Assembly: GCA_052061695.1 (NCBI GenBank)
Contig: JBPZEY010000014.1
Source of the DNA: Alkalicoccus luteus
Lineage (GTDB): Bacteria > Bacillota > Bacilli > Bacillales > Salisediminibacteriaceae
Length of the DNA stretch: 64,000 nucleotides
Reading direction: 5' to 3' (one strand)
The notes beneath the pieces are model-generated. The model had not been told where the DNA came from and did not search any database. It was given only the letters and a program-made list of their open reading frames with translations. The position numbers were made by a program, and so were the translations under genes. Below, in pieces: positions 48,325-55,806 of this stretch (its first letter is position 1; the number at the start of each line of letters is the position of its first letter).

Positions 48325-49296
48325 ATGGCTACGTTAAAACGAAACGATCCCTGCCCATGCGGCAGCGGAAAAAAATACAAAAAGTGCTGCTTAAAAAAGC
48401 TGGAAACAAAGTCTAAATTCGATATGGCAGATGTGCGCGCATTTAATGAACTGCTTCCGAAGCTGTTTGACTACAGCAAGGCATTTGATGATCAAATTAA
48501 AACCGAGTACGACAAAAAAACTGCTGCGTTTGAATCATTGGCCGTACCGGATGCCCGCGCCTTCTCCCAGCTCCTCTTTCACTGGATGCTGTTTAACTGG
48601 AAACTCAAGGATAAAACGATTCTGGAGCGGTTTGTCGATGAGCATCACGACAGCTATACGCCCGCATTCCAGGAGTTCCTTGGGGCGTGGCAAAAGCTTG
48701 AGCCGAGCCTGTTTGAAGTCGTTCACGCAGACAGCGAATATATCGCGCTGAAAAACGTCTGGACGGATAAGTCGCAGACGATTCAAAAGACGCCTTCCTC
48801 GCAGACGATCGAAGGCGGTTCCTATGTGATCGGCTACCTTTATCCGACTCCCGACGGACCGGCTCTCGGCAGCGATGCTGTTGAACTCCCGTCGAAGCTT
48901 GCCGAAGCATTTCTGAATGAATGTACCCGGGTGGAGATAACCAAACAAAAGCATTTTACGAAGCAGTTTGATCAGCTGCTGCAGCTGCTTGGTGCTGTCT
49001 TGGAAACCGGACCCGTCTTCGATAAACAGGAGGCTTATGAAACGATCCTGTCTGAGCTGTCTGCTCGAAAGCGTGTCCGTGCAGCCTCTGCATCCATGCT
49101 GCGCCGCTTTCTTTATCAGAAAGCACCCCGCATTACGAAACCAGCAGCCTATGCAGCCTCTCTGCACTATTGGGCTGCAAGAGAACTCCCGGATGAGGAG
49201 CCTCTTTCCCAGCAGGCCTGCGCGGAGCAGTATGGTGTCTCGAAAAGCACAATCTCTGCAAAGGTCAAGCAGCTCACTGCCTTTGAGCAATCTTAA
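48325..49296 (+). CDS. SEC-C motif protein with C-terminal HTH-like segment
   Basis: This 323-residue protein begins with a SEC-C zinc-binding motif, RNDPCPCGSGKKYKKCC (about 6-22), as at the C-terminus of SecA. The rest is helical. A C-terminal segment SQQACAEQYGVSKSTISAKV (about 295-314) looks like a helix-turn-helix. Such proteins are uncharacterised; they may bind ribosomes or nucleic acid. AGAGGTGG precedes ATG 48325. It is divergent from the rRNA methyltransferase gene. Confidence 0.78.
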   Translation: MATLKRNDPCPCGSGKKYKKCCLKKLETKSKFDMADVRAFNELLPKLFDYSKAFDDQIKTEYDKKTAAFESLAVPDARAFSQLLFHWMLFNWKLKDKTILERFVDEHHDSYTPAFQEFLGAWQKLEPSLFEVVHADSEYIALKNVWTDKSQTIQKTPSSQTIEGGSYVIGYLYPTPDGPALGSDAVELPSKLAEAFLNECTRVEITKQKHFTKQFDQLLQLLGAVLETGPVFDKQEAYETILSELSARKRVRAASASMLRRFLYQKAPRITKPAAYAASLHYWAARELPDEEPLSQQACAEQYGVSKSTISAKVKQLTAFEQS

Positions 49297-49325
49297 TGGA
49301 AAACGAAAAACCAGATTAAATCAAC

Positions 49326-49360
49326 AAAGCCGGCGATCTATTCCAGATCACCGGCTTTTC
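49326..49360. terminator. intrinsic terminator between convergent genes
   Basis: AAAGCCGGCGATCT (49326-49339) pairs with AGATCACCGGCTTT (49345-49358), one mismatch, then TTC. Confidence 0.8.
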
Positions 49361-49416
49361 TCATGTCGCTTTTTAACATCGGCAGAGTACGTTTTTCTCT
49401 CATTCATCTACTCTTC

Positions 49417-50382
49417 TCAGGCACTTGTTTCCTGTTCCTGCTTCCAGTCAAGCAGCGCTTCCGCTGTGAAGAGGTCGGTAATCAGCACGTTGCAGTAGCC
49501 TCCCTGAAGCGAGCCGATAATAGCATCCAGCTTCTGAAGCCCGCCGGCTGCCAGCACAGCGTATTCCTTTTCCTTCAGTTCATCAAGTTCGATGCCGATC
49601 GTCCGGTTATTCAAATCTTCATCGCAGAGCTTCCCGTTAATATCAAACATGCGTGAACAGATATCTCCGACCGCCTGTTTTTCCTTCAGCACCTTCATAT
49701 CATCATCGGTCAGGTAATCGGCTTTATACAAGGCGGAATCCTCATAGCGCATGCCCACCGTAAAGACAGCGATGTTCGCTTTTTTACCGAGATCGAGCAC
49801 ATGACGAATGTGCCGGTCGGAGACGATCGCCTGCTTCACTACCATATGGTCGACGATCGCTGGCAGCGGCAGAAAATACGGCGACGTATGAAACGCCCGT
49901 CCGAGATAGTGTATGATCTCGGAGGCGTACGTATTGGCTTCCGAATAGCTGACTCCGCCATTCAGCTGCGTCACAATCACATCGTGCACGCTTTTCTGCT
50001 GAAGCTGCCTGGCCACCTCATACATCGTCGAGCCCCACGTTGTTCCGATGATGTCGTGGTCTTTAACGATCTGCTGCAAGTAAGAAGCCGTCTGTCTCCC
50101 GATTTCCTCTTTGATAATATGATCGTCGTGAACCGGGGCATCGACGACAATACAGTTCTTCAGTCCGAAATGCTCCTCGATTACCGCTCCAATCTGCTGT
50201 AAATCCTGGTAGGGATCTACGATGCGGATTTGCACAATTCCCTTCTCTTTGGCTTCTCGAAGAAGTCTCGACACAGAAGGTCTGGAAATACCAAGCTCTT
50301 CCGCCACCGCTTGCTGACTGTAGTCCAGCTGATAATACATTTTCGCTGCTTTGACGACCCGTGATAATTTATCCTTTGTCAT
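49417..50382 (-). CDS. deoR: SorC/DeoR-type regulator of deoxyribonucleoside use
   Basis: This 321-residue regulator has an N-terminal sigma-70 region-4-like HTH (about 8-55: YSQQAVAEELGISRPSVSRL) and a SorC sugar-binding domain (about 60-315). It contains GTTWGSTMYEV (about 115-125) and a NNRTIGIEL stretch. B. subtilis DeoR, which represses dra-nupC-pdp and senses deoxyribose-5-phosphate, has this architecture. Adjacent deoC and nupC support the call. ATG 50382 follows GGGGGAAGG; the ORF opens seven codons earlier. It has its own promoter with an embedded dyad. Confidence 0.85.
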   Translation of the reverse strand: MTKDKLSRVVKAAKMYYQLDYSQQAVAEELGISRPSVSRLLREAKEKGIVQIRIVDPYQDLQQIGAVIEEHFGLKNCIVVDAPVHDDHIIKEEIGRQTASYLQQIVKDHDIIGTTWGSTMYEVARQLQQKSVHDVIVTQLNGGVSYSEANTYASEIIHYLGRAFHTSPYFLPLPAIVDHMVVKQAIVSDRHIRHVLDLGKKANIAVFTVGMRYEDSALYKADYLTDDDMKVLKEKQAVGDICSRMFDINGKLCDEDLNNRTIGIELDELKEKEYAVLAAGGLQKLDAIIGSLQGGYCNVLITDLFTAEALLDWKQEQETSA

Positions 50383-50427
50383 GGTCCTTCCCCCTGGAGC
50401 CAAACTAACGTTATTCCGTCTATGAAC

Positions 50428-50456
50428 ATTATTTCACGCAATTTCGTAAATTGCAA
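50428..50456 (-). promoter_or_regulatory. deoR promoter with embedded operator
   Basis: On the minus strand TTGCAA (50451-50456), a 17-bp spacer and AATAAT (50428-50433). The perfect dyad GCAATTT-CGT-AAATTGC (50438-50454) fills the spacer, suggesting autoregulation. Confidence 0.6.
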
Positions 50457-50507
50457 TCGCTTTCTCCGAGAATCAGTGTGTTTATTTTACGCAGCTTTAT
50501 CCATAAA

Positions 50508-50542
50508 GAAGGCCCCGGAATCTGCTTCACTCCGAGGCCTTA
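50508..50542 (-). terminator. terminator of nupC-deoC operon
   Basis: AAGGCC.CGGA pairs with TCCG.GGCCTT (one mismatch), just past the deoC stop, with T-rich sequence on the minus strand. It separates deoC from deoR. Confidence 0.65.
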
Positions 50543-50553
50543 CGTTCTACTGA

Positions 50554-51228
50554 TTAATAATCGGATTCGCTCTGTTCCCCTTTTACAATCGCTACACCTG
50601 CGCTGGCGCCAATTCGTGTTGCGCCGGCCTCAATCATCGCTTTCGCGTCTTCAAGCGACCGGACTCCGCCAGATGCTTTTACGCCAGCCTGATCTCCGAC
50701 CGCTCTGCGCATAAGTGCTACATCTTCTACGGTTGCGGAACCTGTCGAGAAGCCGGTGGACGTCTTTACAAAATCCAGTCCTGCCTTCACGGCAATCTTG
50801 CAGGCTGCCGTTTTCTCTTCATCTGTCAGCAGGCATGTTTCCAGAATAACCTTCGTCAGCGCTTTTCCCTGCGCTGCTTCCTGAACGGCACGCATGTCCC
50901 GTTCTACGAGCTCAAGATTTCCCTGCTTAAGCGCTCCAATATTCAGGACCATATCAATTTCATCTGCTCCGTTTTGAATCGCATTTTCTGTTTCGAAGGC
51001 TTTCACTTCCGGTGTATTAGCTCCGAGAGGAAAACCAACAACCGTGCACACTTTTGCTTCAGCGTTCTTTAGCAGTTCCGCTGCCTTTTCAACCCATACA
51101 GGCTGAACGCAGACGGATGCAAAGCGGTATTCATCTGCCTCCTGGCAGAGCTTAACGATTTGTTCTTCAACTGTTTCCGGCTTTAATAGCGTGTGGTCGA
51201 TCATGGATGCAACTGACTGTGTCATCAT
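50554..51228 (-). CDS. deoC: deoxyribose-phosphate aldolase
   Basis: This 224-residue class I aldolase splits 2-deoxyribose-5-phosphate to glyceraldehyde-3-phosphate and acetaldehyde. It shows IDHTLLKPE (about 10-18), VGFPLGA, GADEIDMVLNIG (about 87-98) and FVKTSTGFSTG (about 153-163) with the Schiff-base Lys. It is 25 bp downstream of nupC. No pyrimidine-nucleoside phosphorylase gene follows, unlike B. subtilis, so phosphorolysis must be encoded elsewhere. Confidence 0.95.
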   Translation of the reverse strand: MMTQSVASMIDHTLLKPETVEEQIVKLCQEADEYRFASVCVQPVWVEKAAELLKNAEAKVCTVVGFPLGANTPEVKAFETENAIQNGADEIDMVLNIGALKQGNLELVERDMRAVQEAAQGKALTKVILETCLLTDEEKTAACKIAVKAGLDFVKTSTGFSTGSATVEDVALMRRAVGDQAGVKASGGVRSLEDAKAMIEAGATRIGASAGVAIVKGEQSESDY

Positions 51229-51253
51229 ACATTACCCCTTTTATCGTCAAATT

Positions 51254-52504
51254 TTAAAAGAACATGCCTGCAATAGATGCATTCAAGAGAGAGGCGAGCA
51301 TACCTGCAAAAATGGCTTTGACACCGAGCTGGGCAATATCTCCGCGCCGGCTTGGAGCAAGCTTCCCAAGTCCGCCGAGCAGGATCCCCAGTGACGATAC
51401 GTTTGCGAAACCGCAAAGCGCAAAGCTGATAACGAGAACCGTTTTCGGATCAAGGTTCTCGATTTCCGGTGCAAACGAAGCGTAGGCTACAAATTCGTTC
51501 AGAACGAGCTTCTGTCCGATGTAGTTTCCGGCCTGAAATGCTTCAGCCCACGGCACTCCAATCGCAAAGGCGAGCGGTGCGAAAATGACGCCAAAGATAT
51601 TTTCAAGCGTTAATCCTTCCAGCTGAAATGTCGTAAAGAAATCGAGAACCCAGTTAATACCGGTCTGAACAACGCCGAGACCTCCGTTGACAAGAGCAAC
51701 AAGAGCGATAAACGCCAGCAGCATCGCTGCGATGTTCAGTGCAAGCTGAAGACCGGTGCTTGCCCCTCTCGCTGCGGCATCGATGACATTATAGGACTCT
51801 TTATCATCTTCCATATCGATTTCCTGCTTATCTGACGCTTTCTCCGGCTCTGTCTCCGGCATAATAATTTTAGCCAGAACGAGTCCAGAAGGTGCCGCCA
51901 TAAAGCTTGCTGCGAGCAGGTATTCGAGTGGTACCCCAAGCTGGGAATACCCGATCAGCACAGAACCGGCTACAGATGCGAGTCCACCGGTCATGACAGC
52001 AAAAAGCTCGGAGCGTGTCATCTGCGGCAGGAACGGTTTGACCACGAGCGGTGCTTCCGTCTGGCCGACAAAGATGTTAGCAGAAGCAGACAGCGATTCT
52101 GTCCGGCTTGTTCCTAAAAGCCATGCGAGGGCACCGCCGATAATCTTGATAACAAACTGCATGATTCCCAGGTAGTAAAGGATGGAAATCAGTGAAGAAA
52201 AGAAAATAATGATCGTAAGTACTTCAAACGCAAAAATCATGCCGACGCCTTCAGCTTCAAATAATCCGCCGAAGAGAAAGTCGATCCCTTCTCCCGTGAA
52301 GCCGACGATCGCGTTGACTACTTCCGTGAAGGCAAACAGCGCTTGCTGGCCCACCGTGGAATAAAGCACAATAAATGCAAATAAAATCTGGATGGCTAAA
52401 CCGCCGAATATCGTCCGTGGATTAATCGCTTTCCGGTTGGATGACAGCAGCAGTGCAATACTGAGCACTGTTACAATTCCGGCAATTCCCCACAAAATGT
52501 TCAT
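51254..52504 (-). CDS. nupC: NupC-type concentrative nucleoside transporter
   Basis: This 416-residue membrane protein has about ten helices, with the family segments GQTEAPLVVKPFLPQMTRSE (about 147-166) and VISFALCGFANVSSLGILLG near the C-terminus. It imports nucleosides with H+ or Na+. ATG 52504 lies eight bases after GGGGG; the ORF opens 22 codons earlier without such a site. First gene of the nupC-deoC operon. Confidence 0.92.
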   Translation of the reverse strand: MNILWGIAGIVTVLSIALLLSSNRKAINPRTIFGGLAIQILFAFIVLYSTVGQQALFAFTEVVNAIVGFTGEGIDFLFGGLFEAEGVGMIFAFEVLTIIIFFSSLISILYYLGIMQFVIKIIGGALAWLLGTSRTESLSASANIFVGQTEAPLVVKPFLPQMTRSELFAVMTGGLASVAGSVLIGYSQLGVPLEYLLAASFMAAPSGLVLAKIIMPETEPEKASDKQEIDMEDDKESYNVIDAAARGASTGLQLALNIAAMLLAFIALVALVNGGLGVVQTGINWVLDFFTTFQLEGLTLENIFGVIFAPLAFAIGVPWAEAFQAGNYIGQKLVLNEFVAYASFAPEIENLDPKTVLVISFALCGFANVSSLGILLGGLGKLAPSRRGDIAQLGVKAIFAGMLASLLNASIAGMFF

Positions 52505-52547
52505 CTGTGAATCCCCCGTTATGTTAGCGTTTTCTTCTGACTTTGCC

Positions 52548-52577
52548 ACTATACCACTAATTTTGAACATATGTAAA
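52548..52577 (-). promoter_or_regulatory. promoter of nupC-deoC operon
   Basis: On the minus strand TTTACA (52572-52577), 18 bp and TATAGT (52548-52553). TGAAC (upstream) and GTTCA (in the spacer) are possible half-sites for DeoR. Confidence 0.55.
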
Positions 52578-52649
52578 TATTACTTTAATCACAAGTTCAT
52601 TTTTGCTGATCGTGATGTACCCAACCGATCGCCCTTTTTTCTGCCTGTT

Positions 52650-52675
52650 GTTTACATATGGCGCATACAGGGAAT
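52650..52675 (+). promoter_or_regulatory. sigma-B-like promoter of DUF5665-DUF948 operon
   Basis: GTTTAC (52650-52655), 14 bp and GGGAAT (52670-52675) match the sigma-B consensus, 54 bp before the first gene. Confidence 0.6.
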
Positions 52676-52728
52676 AAGAACAGCAGTCCGTATTCAATCA
52701 TCAGATGCAGCAGAGGAGGGTTGACTAG

Positions 52729-53076
52729 ATGCCGCTTTCGAAGGAGCAGGAAAAACGAAAAGTCCCGTCCAAAACCCGCGGGGATGAGAAGCGCCAGGAA
52801 GAGAATCAGCGGTTTGAACAGCTGCTGGACAAGCTGGAGGATATTACGACGAATGGCCGGTTGAAGGATATGGCGTATCACTTCACTAATACGAGAGAAG
52901 TTATCAAAACGAACCTGATTGCAGGTGTAGCACGGGGCGTCGGCCTTACCGTCGGTACCGCGATCTTTATCGGTTTACTGATTTTAATTTTATCTCAGCT
53001 CGTTTCAGCTCCGCTTGTCGGCGAATATATTGCAAACCTGCTTGATATTGTCGAAGCAAATCGGGATAATGAATAG
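52729..53076 (+). CDS. DUF5665 membrane protein
   Basis: This 115-residue protein has a very basic/acidic N-terminal half, a YHFTNTREVIKTNLIAGVAR segment (about 50-69) typical of DUF5665, and one C-terminal membrane helix (about 72-92). Function is unknown. GGAGGG lies eight bases before ATG 52729. It forms an operon with the DUF948 gene 36 bp downstream, under a sigma-B-like promoter. Confidence 0.8.
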   Translation: MPLSKEQEKRKVPSKTRGDEKRQEENQRFEQLLDKLEDITTNGRLKDMAYHFTNTREVIKTNLIAGVARGVGLTVGTAIFIGLLILILSQLVSAPLVGEYIANLLDIVEANRDNE

Positions 53077-53112
53077 TAAGAAGTTCAAATTTTTTGAAAT
53101 GAGGTGCTACAT

Positions 53113-53565
53113 ATGGATTGGTTAGGCATTGGAGTTCTTGTATTAGCAATTGCATTTTTTGTCGCCGTACTGTTCCTGCGTCCGGTGCTCAACAATCTGG
53201 CCGCCACGCTATCAAACACGGCCGATACGGTGTCAACGCTGAATAAAAGTCTCGGGGAAATTACGAGTGAGACAACGCTGATTCTTTATAACACGAACGA
53301 AACACTCGTGGATGTTAACGAAAAAATCGGCAAGCTGAATCCGCTGTTTGATATCATTCACGACACCGGCGAAGCTGCTCATCACCTGACAGGCACGCTC
53401 GCAAGCTATACGTCCGTAAAGCACGACCGTGCAACAGCCGGCATTAACTACATTGATAAAAAGCACCTTGAAGGTATTCTTCGCGGCGCTGCGTTCGTGT
53501 ATTACCTGCGCCAGATTAAGAAAGAATCGAACAAAGTAGCGGAAGACGTCACATCAGCTTCCTGA
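53113..53565 (+). CDS. DUF948 (YtxG-like) general stress protein
   Basis: This 150-residue protein has an N-terminal membrane helix (about 3-24) and a helical, probably coiled-coil, segment rich in Asn and Thr (LNNLAATLSNTADTVSTLNK), as in YtxG. YtxG is a general stress protein in B. subtilis, in agreement with the promoter ahead of this operon. ATG 53113 follows GAGGTG. The molecular role is unknown. Confidence 0.78.
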   Translation: MDWLGIGVLVLAIAFFVAVLFLRPVLNNLAATLSNTADTVSTLNKSLGEITSETTLILYNTNETLVDVNEKIGKLNPLFDIIHDTGEAAHHLTGTLASYTSVKHDRATAGINYIDKKHLEGILRGAAFVYYLRQIKKESNKVAEDVTSAS

Positions 53566-53578
53566 TCGAACTGACCCT

Positions 53579-53618
53579 ACAGAGCGGCCCGGTGAAACTG
53601 CCGGACCGCTCTTTATTT
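53579..53618 (+). terminator. intrinsic terminator
   Basis: AGAGCGGCCCGG pairs with CCGGACCGCTCT (one mismatch), followed by TTATTTTT. Confidence 0.8.
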
Positions 53619-53670
53619 TTGGTTGCTCAAAAAAGCTGTCGCAGGCCAATAGGACTGGACAGCTCTTTCG

Positions 53671-54609
53671 CTATTCTAATTCCGCCTGCGCGTCATCATC
53701 TGCTTTCAGACACGTGTGTATTCTGTCCGGCACCATCATCGTCACATGCCGGTACAAGTTGGTAAACCGCTCCTGCAATGCTCCCCCATGCTCACCGTCC
53801 AGGTTCAGCTCCAGTTTATCTTCAGAGATGATTTCGATGTCCCCGGCCTGTACGTAGAGAACACGATCGTCCTTCAAATGCTCGCCGCGCATGGCAGCCC
53901 CTGTGAGGCGGACGACATCCGCCAGGTTCGTCTTCTTGACGATGATTAAATCGAACTTGCCATCGTCCAGATACGCCTGCGGTGCAAGCTTCTCAAATCC
54001 CCCGACGGAGTTCGTGTTGGAGACGAGAAAGAGCATAATTTCCCCTTCAAAGGTCTCTCCATCATAGTGAATCGTCACCTGCGTCGGTTTAATTCTCGGC
54101 AGCTTCTCAAATCCTTTTACGTAGTACGCCATCTGCCCCATCATCGTTTTCAGGCGGCTTGGCACTTCATATGTAAGCTCGGTTAGGGTACCTGCCCCCG
54201 CAATGTTAATAAAATATTTTTCGCCGACGCGGCCGACGTCAATCGCACGCTCTTTCCCCGATACAAGCGTCTCACAGGCTTCCTCTATGTTTTTTGGAAT
54301 ATGAAGCGCCCGTGCAAAATCGTTCGTAGTGCCGCCCGGAAGCAGCCCCAGCTTTGGCCGGTAGTCTTTTTCGGCGATCCCGTTAACGACCTCATGAATG
54401 GTTCCGTCGCCGCCTGCTGCAATCACAAAATCAAATTCCCGTTCACACGCAAGCGCAGCAGCTCGGCGGGCGCACCCTTCGCCGGTTGTTGCGTGGGCGG
54501 ATGCTTCGTATCCTGCTTTTTCCAATGTTTCTAAAATAAACGGCAGATGACGCTTTACTTGTTCCCTGCCGGAAGTAGGATTATAAATCAGCCTGGCTCG
54601 TTTCGTCAT
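53671..54609 (-). CDS. dgkB: diacylglycerol kinase DgkB
   Basis: This 312-residue soluble lipid kinase phosphorylates diacylglycerol released during lipoteichoic acid synthesis. It has IYNPTSGRE (about 7-15) and the nucleotide-binding GGDGTIHEVVNGI (about 65-77). LLPGGTTNDFARAL (about 90-103) and a C-terminal beta-domain follow. It matches B. subtilis YerQ/DgkB in length and motifs. ATG 54609 follows GGGGGACGG; the ORF opens six codons earlier. Near gatCAB, as in B. subtilis. Confidence 0.92.
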   Translation of the reverse strand: MTKRARLIYNPTSGREQVKRHLPFILETLEKAGYEASAHATTGEGCARRAAALACEREFDFVIAAGGDGTIHEVVNGIAEKDYRPKLGLLPGGTTNDFARALHIPKNIEEACETLVSGKERAIDVGRVGEKYFINIAGAGTLTELTYEVPSRLKTMMGQMAYYVKGFEKLPRIKPTQVTIHYDGETFEGEIMLFLVSNTNSVGGFEKLAPQAYLDDGKFDLIIVKKTNLADVVRLTGAAMRGEHLKDDRVLYVQAGDIEIISEDKLELNLDGEHGGALQERFTNLYRHVTMMVPDRIHTCLKADDDAQAELE

Positions 54610-54676
54610 GGTACCGTCCCCCGTCATCCCCAGTTTTCCAAGTCAGTATACCATAATATGGACGCTTGAAGCATAC

Positions 54677-54725
54677 AAAAAGCAGGCCTTTGTCAACAGC
54701 ATCGTTTTTGACAAAGGCCTGCTCA
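54677..54725 (-). terminator. terminator-like hairpin upstream of dgkB
   Basis: AGCAGGCCTTTGTCAA pairs with TTGACAAAGGCCTGCT around an 11-17-base loop, with TTTTT on the minus-strand side. No annotated minus-strand gene ends here; fbp ends at 55804 with its own terminator. A short transcript from about 54870 or a dgkB leader would be its target. Confidence 0.65.
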
Positions 54726-55199
54726 TGTTCGTATGTCGCTATTCATCCTGTTTTGCAATCCCTCCTTCGCGTAAAAAATCCTTGCTGTGGCTGGATCGAT
54801 CGCAAAACCCCTTTCCTATGGATATCACAGCTTCTTGCTGTGTAGAGCTCATTTTATACGATAAACTTTTTATTGTAAATATTCAGAATTATTAATTTAA
54901 TAGGTAAAATCGCTTTATCTCTCATATATACTACTGCATGCTTTTAATTTCTCTCTTTTTCGTTTTCGTATTACCCTGACTTACCGGGTTAAAGCGGATA
55001 TACCCGACTTGCCTGCCGAGACATACACAGGCTAAGGCGTTCTTGGCTTTGACCCTCACAGACCCGTTGCCATTATGAGCAGCATCATGTTCGTGCGTCG
55101 TTCCGTGCTTTCATTTACTCGCAGGTTCCATCGTAAGGAGGTTGGGCACCGTCTCAAATCCTGTTCTGTGATACCATAAACGAAAGAAGGTGAAACGAT
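54726..55199. other. gene-poor interval with a possible short minus-strand transcript
   Basis: The minus strand has a TTTACA/TATAAA pair near 54858-54885. It also has a good Shine-Dalgarno (GAAGGAGGG, near 54765) followed by an 11-codon ORF that runs into the hairpin at 54677-54725. This looks like a leader peptide or small RNA unit. The rest of the interval to 55190 shows no gene I can support. A plus-strand -10-like TACCAT near 55170 may serve the peptidase gene. Confidence 0.35.
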
Positions 55200-55766
55200 A
55201 TGCGATTAATTGTAGTGATGCTTCTCCTGGCAGCGCTCGCTGCTTTGTCAGCGGTAGACTGGAAGACGGTGGAACTTCCGGGCAGTACCGAAGAACAGAG
55301 AGATCCGCTCGTTTCCGCGGAAGCTGTCGTGTCGGAAAACCAGCTTCACCCGCTCGTGGAAGAGGCGAAAGAGGAATTGCTGCGGCGGGCGGAGGAACAG
55401 AACATCCGCCTCGTTATTACAGAAGGGTACCGCTCCCCCGACCGCCAGGATGAGCTGTATGCGAGAGGCCGGTCTGCCGACGGGGATATCGTCACCAACG
55501 CAGCCGCCTGGGAGTCGTATCATAACTACGGCCTTGCCATTGACTATGCACTCGAAACCGATGATGGACTTGTTTGGGACATCGAAACCGACTTTAACGG
55601 AAGCGGCGAACCAGACTGGCTCGAAGTGGCCGCTATCGCCAAAGATATCGGTTTTGAATGGGGCGGTGACTGGGATGGCTTCTCCGATTACCCGCATCTG
55701 CAAATGACATTTGGCCTGTCCATCAACGAACTTCAGCGGGCTAGGGAAACTAACTCCGATGAGTAA
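55200..55766 (+). CDS. M15-type peptidoglycan peptidase (CwlK/VanY-like)
   Basis: This 188-residue exported enzyme has an N-terminal signal or anchor helix (about 2-19) and an M15 zinc peptidase domain. Zinc/catalytic residues are visible: TEGYRSPDRQDELYARG (about 74-90), SYHNYGLAIDYAL (about 105-117, His and Asp) and DYPHLQM (about 162-168, His). Related CwlK cleaves L-Ala-D-Glu; VanY-type enzymes remove terminal D-Ala. The exact bond is uncertain. GAAGGTG precedes ATG 55200. Confidence 0.82.
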   Translation: MRLIVVMLLLAALAALSAVDWKTVELPGSTEEQRDPLVSAEAVVSENQLHPLVEEAKEELLRRAEEQNIRLVITEGYRSPDRQDELYARGRSADGDIVTNAAAWESYHNYGLAIDYALETDDGLVWDIETDFNGSGEPDWLEVAAIAKDIGFEWGGDWDGFSDYPHLQMTFGLSINELQRARETNSDE

Positions 55767-55806
55767 AGCGCCGCCCCTTCAGCAAAAGGTGCGGCGCTCT
55801 TTTCTA
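55766..55806. terminator. bidirectional terminator
   Basis: AGCGCCGC pairs with GCGGCGCT around an imperfect inner stem, followed by CTTTTC. It lies between the convergent peptidase and fbp genes. Confidence 0.75.

Noticed and set aside
48535..49290. 251-codon ORF on the minus strand
   Set aside because: Antisense to the SEC-C protein gene, which has a clear motif and ribosome binding site.
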